DNA of 64,000 bases from NCBI GenBank assembly GCA_033964015.1, contig CM066919.1, positions 14,673,646 through 14,737,645 of the forward strand, read 5' to 3'. A model generated the notes under the pieces. That model was not told the DNA's origin. It worked only from the letters and a program-made list of their open reading frames with translations, and made no database searches. The DNA is from Scolanthus callimorphus. Taxonomy: Eukaryota; Cnidaria; Anthozoa; Actiniaria; Edwardsiidae. How positions within the stretch are numbered: position 1 is the stretch's first letter; each line of letters begins with the position of its first letter. The position numbers and the translations under genes were made by a program. Positions 19,410 through 29,192 of the stretch are shown here, piece after piece.

Positions 19410-20437
19410 GTACTGCATCAAAAGAAAAACTGATTGGATATTGTTTCGTTCATAACGAAAACAAGTTTAAGATAAACAGGTTTGTAAATCAGTTAAGTAA
19501 TTTAATTGAGATGCTAATTTGATGACGTAATAATAGAACGAATCTCAGACTTGAGGAACTAATGAATGTTTGAGACACGCTATCCGGTATGTATCTCTTA
19601 TCTGTATTTCAGTCATTGAGAATTGTAAACTGGTTGATATTAATCTAATTCATAGGTTTCGAACTTCACTTTCGCCGCTATACTGTATGATTGGAAATAA
19701 ATAATGGGCAATATACAGAAAGTTGTGATCGTGGGTTTGTACCATAGCTACAGAAAGTCTGTCATTCCACCTATAGTTAACAGGGCAGCTAAGGCATTTG
19801 AAAGTGCAGAGAAGAACAAAATAAGAAGTGTTCGGACTTTATATGACGAAGGCTTGATTGGAAAAAGGAAATACACCAGACTCAGATTGAGTAGCCAAGA
19901 AACAAATAGACACCCAATGGAGTTCCTGAATGGATGTATCATACCAAACATCATACCTTACCAAACATTAATGACATTTGTCAATTTGACATAGGGGACA
20001 CATGATTGAGCAGATCTGGCTGCACAACTTGGTGTAGAAGCTGTCCCTGGTGTGTACAGGTCTCTGAAACCTTACCTAATTCAGCTAGCTCAGTTTTATC
20101 TCTCTTTTTACCAGAAAGTGGAAACGCTTCACTGGTTTGAGGGTGAAGGAATTTTCTACGTGATAATAGGGGCAGATGGTCCCCCGTTTCGTTAAGGGGA
20201 GTACAAAACCTTGACCCCTAGTCCATGGACCCCAGCCTGAAGGAAATTTTTCGAAAAATTGCGAGAAAATCTATAAAAAAACTTAAAACAATGAGTTTAT
20301 CATCTTCTAGCTCAAGGATACAATGATGATTGACGAATAGATTACAAACGAAGATTACTTCCTGTCATCTATCGTCGTTTGTAGATGTCCGCCATTTTAG
20401 TAGTGCCTAGTCCCTCTCTTAAAAGCATCTTCCCTCG

Positions 20438-23400
20438 ATGTCTGGTCACGCTGTGGTTATCAACGTGGGGACTTCACACGTGAGGATAGTGGCGGAAAAG
20501 GTAATACAATCGCTTTCCATCTTGATATTTAACTCCTTTGAAAAGTTGAAGATGACTTGCTCAAACAAATTGATGCATGCTATTGGTGTTTTTGCAATTT
20601 TTCAGTTCTTTAACTCATTCTCCTCAGGGAAATTGAAAGATCATATCGTCGAGCTGCCCATTTTCTCGCCAAATGGCTGTTTGCGACTGTGAGCAATGTT
20701 CTTATCATGCTCTTCTTTTTAAATTGATTTCTGAAATACATTTTAACCAAACACCATAGGAGATTTTAACACTTTGTTCCATGGTTGAAACTCATGTTCG
20801 CTGCTTTGCTTTTAAGTTCTGGATGATATTTATACTAAGCTTTTTGTTTTTATTTATTTTTTAAGGGATGGTGAAGTGGTGATATTATCTAGTGATACTG
20901 ATGATGAAGAGACAACGGATGAGATAAAACACATGATAGATTCTCTGTGCTTTTTGCTATATTCCAGGGGTTTCAATAAAAGGCGGCCACCGGCGGTGAA
21001 CCGCCGTCTACTTCACTTCTGACCACCGGCAACTTTCGTGGGCTGTATAACTGACCAGTTTCAAGGAAAATATTAGGGCAATAGAATACATGAATATGCC
21101 AATTATTTTGCCCTCAAAATGCCGGAAAACGCTTTTTCTACTACCGAAATTTCCAAATTTCCCTAGGAAATGCCCCCGTACCCGCAGGCCTTACGCCTTT
21201 CGTATAGGACCCACAAACCCAGCCGCCTACTTCCAAAACTTAGCCTGCTACTTCAAAACTTATTGAAACCCCTGATATATATGTATTGCAAATTTAATTG
21301 CAATTGATGAAAAGCTGCAGTGCCACTATCAGCTAATCATAATCATTCATTCCTTCCTGAAAACATTTAGTGGAGGGAAACTGAACCTCTGACCATCAGC
21401 TATTTCAAATAATGATACTTCTCCTGGCTAGGTTTCTAATGGATGTCATCAGCTTTGTATTCAAGGAAAATAACCACCCCCCATGGAACGTTGTTGAAAA
21501 GTGACACCCTACCCCTCCGGAATTTCCAAAGGAAAGTACAGCATTTGTATGGAAGAAATCTGGTAAATTGACTCCCCCACCCTTTTTGGAATTTCCCATC
21601 CCTTCAATGGGGGAATTGTACCTCTAGGTTTTTACTGGGCCAGTAATTACTGTGTGCAGTAAACGATGTCTGTCTGTCTGTCTGATAACAATAATTTAGC
21701 ACACATACTGGAGGACATGGGTGCAAGGTGTAATTTTCAAGGCGGGTGGATATTTTCTGGAATTTTTCATCCTAGGTAAGAAAACCTAGTCCACATTTAT
21801 GTTTACAATGGCCTTGGCTATCTCAAAAGAATGACACACCCAAGTCTTATATAGTCCTTATTAGGCTTTTGTTATGCATGTATTGTTTATTTATTTATTT
21901 CAGCTTGATGACCTCATAGATACCAATTCCTCTCCAGTCAAGCAGGCAGAGCATGATACTATTTATCAAGGGGACAAGAAGTGCATTTTTCATAAACCAG
22001 CTTGATAGCTATGAGAGCCCGTTTATTTTACCTTCGCTCATGAATTGTGCAAAAGATAACAAAAACCTTATCAGCTCTGCTGTTCCACGTGGCATTCAGA
22101 GAAATGGATCCCTTATTGTTAACTTTGATGAACTTGAACACAGGTCAGACATCCTCAGTGATGACAATGGTATTTGGATTCAAACTGTTTGCCGTACAAA
22201 GTACTATCTTACACGTAAAAGTACAGATGGAATAATCCTAGAGATTAAAAAGGCAAGCAAAGAACAAGCAGATGTTGCTGTTAAGAGGCGACGCCATGTT
22301 CAACCTTCCATAGAATGATTGTGACGATTGAGCACGGTAGCAATATTGATCAGTGGCATCCGAATCGAGATTCAATTCAAACCATTATCCCATGGAAACC
22401 GCAAGGAAGAGGGGAAGCAGCCTTATATACGCACACAAGCCTAAAGCTAAAGCTATGGGAAACCTAGCATCAAACCACGGTCCTAAAAGAGCTTTCTCTG
22501 AAACCAGGAAAGAGGCAGGGGGAGTGACAGGCTGTGATAGCTTTCCCTCCCTGCCAAGAAATGAAAGGCAAATGAAGTACCTGAAAAAGGAATCAAAGAA
22601 AGAAACATCCACTGAAGTACACAAAGATCATATGGCTACAGTTGTAGAGCCGCAAAAGTCTGTCTTACCCCGGTTTGTAAGAGAAATTGTATGCAATGGT
22701 CTTCCTACAGTGATATTATTCACAGATCAGCAAATAGACAACGTCATTAAATTTTGTTGTCTGCAGAAAGATGGTTTTGTATCCGAGTTAGGAGTGGATG
22801 TGACATTCCAGTTGGGGCCTTTTTACCTCCTGGTGACATATAGGAACACCCTTTTAAAAGTTAAGAGGAAAGGACATTCACCAGTCTGCATGACAAAGGA
22901 TCAGCAGACTTATTTATCATTTGTACATCGTCTGGTCAGGGAAGTTCCTGGATTGTCGAAGTTTCTAAATGCTTATGGCACAGACGGTGAAGATGGTTTG
23001 ATCAATTCCTGGGCTGCTGGCCTCCCTGCATCAGCGCACCTTCTTCGTTACCTTCAACACAAAGATAATGTGCCACAAAATGCCAAGGACTTGGGCTCGG
23101 AGATGCTCCATATAACCAGAACAGGGTGGAGTCTGTAAATGATGTCATCAAAGATTGGATGAATTTCACAGCCCAGGATATGGATAAGCTGATTCTTGCA
23201 ATGCATGATCTGGTAAGAAGCTATGACGAGGAGGAAGAGCGACTTTTTTTTAGGAGAAAGAGCTAGCTTGGTTCGACCTGTCAGAGAAATGGGAAGTCAG
23301 ACAATAATCTGAGCATCATCACCATACAACCTTCAGTTCCCTTAGCCCAGACGAGCGGCAGATTGCAGGAGGTATACGGAAGTGTGCGGGTTGTTTGGAC

Positions 23401-23918
23401 ATCAAACAAGAGGTCATAGGATTCAACACACCTGAAGAGAAGAGTTACTGCTTTGGTAGGCATGAGGATACTACTACTGGAATAAAGGTGATAATAGCTA
23501 CAAGCTGGCATAAGGGTCCAGGCACTACCATCTCAATTCAGTCTGCATAAAAGTGCTTAAAAACAACACCACTGTCATTCAATCCAGTGTAGCAGTACCA
23601 CCAGTTCTTCATGTGCAGCTGAAGGAAAGGTTTCCTGGCTTTACAATGTCATTTTGAGACAGTGATACAGCTGATTTGTCGGTAAAGTTCTAAAAGCAGG
23701 AGGGTAATATGGAGGTTTGTCCATGTAATTAGCATTGGGATGCTACCCTAGATATTATTCCCTCAGAAGAAATAGGCGCTTTCCAAGTGACCTCACTTTA
23801 TTATGGTACATTTGTTCACATTGTTACCAAGGGAAGTTACACCTTTCAATTATGCATTGTGCGCCGTGGTGTTTATATCTTTGATATCCTTGACATCTCA
23901 TCTAAGAAAGGAGATTGA
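20438..23918 (+). pseudogene. MULE-type transposase gene, multi-exon and decayed
   Basis: Exon 1 starts MSGHAVVINVGTSHVRIVAE (20,438) with a donor at 20,501. Further exons give GKLKDHIVELPIFSPNG, then after an AG at 20,865 DGEVVILSSDTDDEETTDE, then from 21,904 LDDLIDTNSSPVKQAEHD. After a frameshift: DDNGIWIQTVCRTKYYLT. The core (22,353-23,138) has PTVILFTDQQIDNVIKFCC, the LGVDVTFQLGPFYLL motif with the first catalytic aspartate, and YGTDGEDGLINSW with the second. Later pieces are NDVIKDWMNFTAQDMDKLIL, WDATLDIIPSEEIGAFQVTS and LYYGTFVHIVTKG, with SSKKGD before the TGA at 23,918. At least three frameshifts make it non-functional. The MULE assignment rests on the DVTF motif, the 9-bp duplication and the long inverted repeats. 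Confidence 0.65.
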
Positions 23919-24172
23919 GAGGCCAGTTGATAGATTACTTTAAGCTTTTTGAACAGTTTCTTTTGCTTTGTTATCTTTTTTCGTTTTCAACGCCAAAACA
24001 TAAACACCACGGCGTGCAATGCATTATGAAAAGGCGTAATGGGCCTTTTACAATATGTTATACCGGTATATACCGTTACCAGGACTCTTTGCCATCCCAA
24101 AACCAATAAGCATGGAGCACAAAGGACAATGAGGGAATATGAGCTATGCACCAACAATGAGGCAAATCGGTT

Positions 24173-24339
24173 GCAACGCAACCAAGATATAGCCGGCCGA
24201 ATACATAATTTTCTTTAACAATCTTTAACAATCTTTAGAATTTTTAGTTCAGCTCATAAATGTTTTGAACTGTGTCTAAAATATGGTGATTTGTTAAAGA
24301 AAATTATGCATCCAGCGGGCCATATCTCGGTCGCGTTTC
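24173..24339. repeat. Inverted-repeat MITE
   Basis: The segments 24,173-24,221 and 24,291-24,339 are inverted copies with few mismatches, including CATAATTTTCTTTAACAA and the region around GATATAGCC. There is no coding content. It lies inside the MULE. Confidence 0.8.
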
Positions 24340-24502
24340 AACCTGATTCACTAAATTTTTTGGCATGCAGTTGGTCTTGATCATTAATCATAGACTAAAA
24401 TCTGACACTCGAAAACTTTTCAATTTTGTGACGTCGCACTTTAACACATTTCTAAGGATTTTTGCCTTGGATATTCTGTGCTAGCCTTAAATCTTTACCC
24501 AC

Positions 24503-24735
24503 AAGGGAAAGTTCATTTATTACTCCTAAGGAAGTTGAGCAACTTTAATACTTTATTTTCCATATTACAGGACCAGAAGGCAAAGATGCCAATAATTTCA
24601 CACAACACCCTACTAACTGACTACTAACTATTCCAGGTGGGTGTTGATAAAGTCAGTTGTGACAGTTGTGTTAAGTGGGGGCTCCAAAAATGTTTAGTTT
24701 GATTTTTCAATATCGTAATAAATGAACTTTCCCTT
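24503..24735. mobile_element. 233-bp MITE with 21-bp inverted repeats
   Basis: AAGGGAAAGTTCATTTATTA plus C at 24,503-24,523 is perfectly inverted at 24,715-24,735. It has no coding capacity and lies inside the MULE. Confidence 0.85.
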
Positions 24736-25890
24736 ATCCCTACTTGATCAAGCTTTGTTGCTTTTACCAGTGATTAAGTTTCCCAAAAACGGTATCTGTT
24801 GCATTTATTATTTATTCATATGATTCAAGTGATCGTCGATGACGTTTCAAAATCCCAACATAGTGAGTCGCATCCAAAACAAATTATTTTTGTGGTTTGA
24901 TTGCATTCGATCAGGTTTGATTGCCAAAAGTTGAACTGATTGCCGAAAAGTTCTCAAGAAATAAAAAGTTATGTACACCTACCTATCTGTGTACTGTTTA
25001 TTTTGCAGGCTAAGTCCTAGTCAGCATATAGGCGCTAGGTAGCCCACACATAGGCGCTAGGTAGTGTATCCCATGGAGAGTCCCCCGCTAAATCTACTTG
25101 CTTGCGCAGCTGTCGCCTTGCAAATGTCCCCGAAAATACCCCGCAGGAGGGGGCACTCCCTCATATGGTGTACGGGTATGGTTTTTGTGCTCCTGATGTC
25201 TGCGGTAGGACATCGTTTTTCGGTTCGTTGGTTTCTGAGAGGATAATGGCTACCCTACAAACAGATTTCAAAGTCTGTGCCGCATTTAGTGAAAAAGACA
25301 GTTCTTCTTAAAATCAACAAATTCTACTTTGAACGTGACCAACTGGAACCAATTGGTGACTAACTTAAGGTCTGCGGTAGGGCATAAAAAAACGGGGGTC
25401 TTTGATCTCTGCATGATAGGGTCAGTCAGGTATTAGAGAATTACACCTTCTTCCTTTTTAAATAAGTTTATTCGGAACTGTTTCTTCAATGTACACTCAT
25501 GTATACGATGTCAAATACAAATGAAAACGTTGATGCTACACAGGCCATCGTGGCAAGACGTCATTAGCTGTCCGAGGAGACTCGACCTGATGATGACGAT
25601 GAAAAATATGTCTGTCCTCGCGGAACAATTAATAGCCCCCCCCCCCCCCCCCCCCCCCCTTACACATCCTCACCAGGAAAAATTCTAGCCGAGAGCTTGT
25701 CCCTATTTTTAGGCTGTTTTAGTTTACCACTTCATAAAACCTTCACTCCTAGAGAATGTTAGAAAAACCATTTAAAACGATTTTGTTGGGACAATACATC
25801 GTGGGCTTTGATTTCACTATCTTTCTCGCGGCAATTACTAACACCTGCGCAGGCAAAGAACAACTCAAAAGCAGCACAGTGTGACCGAGA
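24736..25890. other. Non-coding 3' part of the MULE
   Basis: No gene seen. It contains the direct repeat ATAGGCGCTAGGTAG at about 25,028 and 25,049, and a homopolymer run of 24 C at 25,636-25,659. The right terminal repeat of the MULE begins near 25,880. Confidence 0.6.
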
Positions 25891-26311
25891 TCCTAGGCGT
25901 TCCTTCTGGGACGCTGGGCACTATTCAATATGGCGGCGTTGTAAACAAATAGATTGGCGTTGATAAATGCTCCCACTGTGATCGTCGGAGATCGTTATCG
26001 TTGGTACGTTGCAGTTTTCACTTTTTAGAACATTTTTTCGAAAAATTTCCTTCAGGGGGTCCATGGACTAGGGATCCAGGTTTTATACTCTCCCGTTTGC
26101 AGGGCCTGAAAACACCATCAAGTACAAAAGAGCGCCTCTTGGTAAAAACGAAAGAAAATTTATGTCCAAAGCTCCTGTCAATGCTGGAATAAAGCCCTTC
26201 CAGCTCCCAAGCTTTGGTCATGCAAACACAGTCTCTTCGCAGACCTTGCCTTACGGGCTCGGTCCATACTGTCAAGCCACCGGTCTGATATTTTCCTGTA
26301 CGGGCCGCACT

Positions 26312-27227
26312 CTCGGTTAATAAGAAGTTATTATTTTGCTGCGAAGCAAAAATCCAACCTCAAACCTGCACACTGAAGAGGCCGTCCGAGATTTTTACAT
26401 ACCCAAACAGGTGATGAAAGGAGGTGATACAATCTGTCACTGTGGACTCACAAAGCAGTCTGGACATTAGAAGTGCCACATTTGTGCAAGTTAGTTGTTT
26501 CCCCTTATTGACAGTGCTGCTAGTGGCAGAATTCACAGACAGTTAAAGAAAGCTCTGCGAGTGTAGGGGCAGTTTTCAACAAATCTAAGAGTTCAGACGG
26601 ATTGTAATTTACGAAAAAGTCAATACCCCAACAATGTAAGGAATTATCTAGCTCGGGATTTTCCAGTGGAAAAAGATTTTGGAAATTATTCTGAAATCAC
26701 GCATTATAAAAGTGGCCCGCACAATATTTATAATGCCTTTAATTTTATTGCTACATGTAAGATTTTGTGCAGCGCAACAAACGTTAAGGGCTAAAATCAT
26801 AGGACATATCATATCACATATCACATATGGCGGTCTCTTTTGAGCTCTATATTTAAAACCTTTTTGCCCCTTACAAGCCACTCTCTACTAGTTTATTTTG
26901 TATCGTATGTGTTCCTAAGACGTTGAGCTATGTGTTGAATATGGATGAGGGAGTCTTGGAAGACCTGAAAGATTCTGCGGCGACAAATTTGACTTAATCG
27001 TCGGGACCGCGAGAGGTTATTTAAACTTCCGAGAAGGGTGCGGTGCATCTATTCAAGATTTCTAGTGACTATCGATTTCAACAATGGTTGAGAGTGTTTA
27101 AATTGCGTATTGGTATGATTTCGGAAGTACAGATGATTATAGAGTGGCGAAAGGAGAATGAGGCCCAAGAACTTGTGGAGATTAAAATTAGAGTTTAACA
27201 ACAGAGGATCTTCTCTTTGCAGTAACT
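26312..27227. other. No intact gene; short element remnants
   Basis: A short frame at about 26,385-26,490 reads DFYIPKQVMKGGDTICHCGL, then after a stop KCHICAS, a possible zinc-binding remnant. Another at about 26,965-27,063 reads RFCGDKFDLIVGTARGYLNF. Neither is assigned to a family. Confidence 0.4.
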
Positions 27228-28690
27228 GTGTATCTCACAAAGCGAAAAGTCATGATACAAGGAAACAGGAGGGACATGTGGAATAATGTGGAGTTTGAGA
27301 AGTTTTGCTGTCAGCGGGTCTTCCGGTTAGAGAGCGGATCGCTGGATGTTTATGTTGAATCTGAATGTGAGGAGGCCTTAAACGAGGATTTAGTTGAGAA
27401 AACACCTAAAACTTTTACTCAAACACCGCGGCAAGGTCGAGTCAGGAATAAAAGGGCGAAACCGCGTCGCCGAAGTGCGGCTGCTACTCCAGCAGCTTCG
27501 AGTGAGAACAGTTTAGCGAAGTTATGTATGGTCATGCAGTCGTTTGAGAAACGCCTTCGTAATCTTGAGGCGGTAGTGCCGAAACTCGATAAATCGGGTG
27601 CAGATTTAGACCTGGACCTGAAGGGATTACCCAAAGAAGTTCCTACACTCAAGCGACAAGTATCGGACTCTATTTCTGATCACTTGAAGCATGAACTGTC
27701 AGTTCTAAAGAAAGAAAATAATCAGTTGGCACAAGCGCTCGAAACGCGTGTTAAGAATTGTCGAGAGGAAGTTGACAAATGGCGGGGCCGTGTTGGTTCT
27801 CTTGTAGAAGGGAAAACTAACTTGGTGAGGCGATTCAAGGCCTTTGAAGAGTTTAAGAAAGGTTCAGATAGTAGGGTTGATAATTTAGAGGAATTACGCG
27901 CGGAATATGAGCGTGCGGTTGAGCAAGGGAATAATGGCAGTGCTGAAGCCTGTCAACTTACACCAGATGGCAGTGCTTATGGTCAACAAGCTGAGTCCGC
28001 GGGCTTTCATGAAACGCCAGAGCGCCCAATTTCTTCTGAAGCTCCCGTACGTCCTCGTGAAAGAAATGAGCACACTGATGGTCAAATCGGGGAGAAGTCT
28101 ATAAATCGCGACACCGCTTCTATTTTGGAATTGGACTGGGTAGTGTTATGAGACTCCAATGGGAAGTACCTGAAGGCGGATTTCCTCTTCCCGAAGCGGG
28201 ATTTCTTTTTTGCTGCGACTACAACAAGAGCCACAGAAATTCTTAACACTCCACATTTTTCGGTGAAATAAGGAATCCTTATAAATACGGGAGTTAACGT
28301 CGTGGAGAATATGTCCATAAAAAGTTTAGTGGATCAACAAGTATGCATGCCATGGTCAATACCGCTTTGGTTGCTTTCCCTGGTAAAAGGGTTGTACTTT
28401 CTAGCGTGACCCCCCGGGATGACTCTCTAGATAAAGCGGTTCGCGCAGTTAACTCTTAAGTGAGCGCTCGCATACTGTTCTCAGTATGGTTGATCACGGG
28501 GATCTTCGCCAGAGGAAGTTCTATCAGGATGCATTTCAATAACGGTCCAGGAGTGTCTGTGTTTGCGCGAAATCTTAAGCAAGGCATAAGGCAGTCTCTT
28601 GGTGTGGAATCTGACGGTCATCGAAGGCGTTCTCAGCAGTTTCATTTCCTCCCAAGACCACTTTCACAGCACATATCCCAATTGATGACG
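27228..28690 (+). pseudogene. LINE ORF1 remnant: coiled coil plus SGNH-hydrolase-like domain
   Basis: An open frame of 307 codons has a basic proline-rich part, then a long coiled coil (LAKLCMVMQSFEKRLRNLEA, SDHLKHELSVLKKENNQLAQ) and a low-complexity linker. At 28,149 a TGA interrupts VVL-DSNGKYLKADFLFPK, the first SGNH/GDSL block (the serine motif). Later blocks appear in other frames: GKRVVLSSVTPRDDSLDKAV, MVDHGDLRQRKFYQDAF and FNNGPGVSVFARNLKQGI, the last resembling the C-terminal D-x2-H region. ORF1 proteins with a coiled coil and an esterase-like SGNH domain are known from CR1/L2-type LINEs. The stop and at least two frameshifts make it a pseudogene. Confidence 0.6.
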
Positions 28691-28724
28691 TTTCGTATAT
28701 TTACGTACTCCCTTTAATACTCAG

Positions 28725-28900
28725 TAAGAATGTAATACTCTATGGCTACAAACCAAACCAAGAAAAATATCATCCCCTAAATCTGTGCCTTCTGGTAGCT
28801 AAATCGTATATCTACGGAGCACATACAGATATTCAAAACATATTTTAAGGCGTACATAACGTCCTTGAACAACTGGCTCAGTATTGAAACTTCAAAAGCC
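28725..28900 (+). pseudogene. LINE reverse transcriptase C-terminal remnant
   Basis: The frame reads VILYGYKPNQEKYHPLNLCL followed by LVAKSYIYGAHTDIQNIF, then frameshifts. It is the same C-terminal block as in the LINE insert at 3825-4087 (PLNLCLLFAKQYIYGAY). It lies just downstream of the SGNH ORF1 remnant, so both may derive from one heavily deleted LINE or from two. Confidence 0.7.
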
Positions 28901-29192
28901 GCAAAATATATTAGCACTTGAGGTGTGGGACGTGCGTGTGTCATATCAAAAACAAAACAAAGAAAAAAAACATGCTATCAAAATGAAACATGAGCTTCTA
29001 ATGAAATGAATGTAAAATAAATAAAAAATAAGAAAAGAGCATAAAAAGTGAAGCGAATGTAAAAAAAAATGAACACAAAAGAAACTGAAATGGACATGTA
29101 AAGCTATTCCAAGTGCAACCATGCGTGACATAAATATGCGAGTTCCCAACAACGCGTGGTCGGTTGGTTAAGCTCTTGCTTTACTCAGCGTT
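28901..29192. other. A-rich sequence, no gene
   Basis: Purine-rich, poly-A-like sequence (28,950-29,100) that could be a LINE tail. It is followed by the leader of the DIRS gag. Confidence 0.5.

Larger units (their letters stand above)
20190..26089. mobile_element. 5.9-kb Mutator-like (MULE) element
   Basis: The inverted ends match over about 70 bp (20,196-20,262 and 26,030-26,094), including CCTAGTCCATGGACCCC and CTGAAGGAAATTTTTCGAAA; weaker similarity continues to about 220 bp. The flanking 20,181-20,189 (CCCCCGTTT) and 26,090-26,098 (CTCCCGTTT) match at 8 of 9 bases, a likely 9-bp target duplication as expected for MULEs. The element contains a decayed multi-exon transposase gene on + and several nested MITEs. 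Removing the element and one flank leaves an open frame across the site. Confidence 0.75.
19704..26311 (+). pseudogene. Unnamed cnidarian transposon protein, split by the MULE
   Basis: The first part (19,704-20,189) reads SVIPPIVNRAAKAFESAEKN, GLIGKRKYTRLRLSS, then after a frameshift DLAAQLGVEAVPGVYRSLKP, LIQLAQFYLSF and FYVIIGADGPPF. I recognise the GADG(A/P)PF and GLIGKRKY motifs from a multicopy, uncharacterised cnidarian element protein; I know no established name. The MULE then intervenes. After its right end, 26,099-26,311 continues open in the same phase: AGPENTIKYKRAPLGKNERK, SKAPVNAGIKPFQLPSFGHA, ending at two stops. The in-phase continuation supports the insertion model, although I cannot confirm that the downstream part belongs to the same family. 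Confidence 0.55.

Noticed and set aside
25636..25659. Poly-C run as a functional G-quadruplex
   Set aside because: A homopolymer is unstable and may be partly a sequencing or assembly artefact; no flanking evidence.
29155..29190. tRNA-like A box (GGTTGGTTAAGCTCT) before the DIRS gag
   Set aside because: No B box, cloverleaf or 3' end could be fitted; probably chance or a primer-related remnant.
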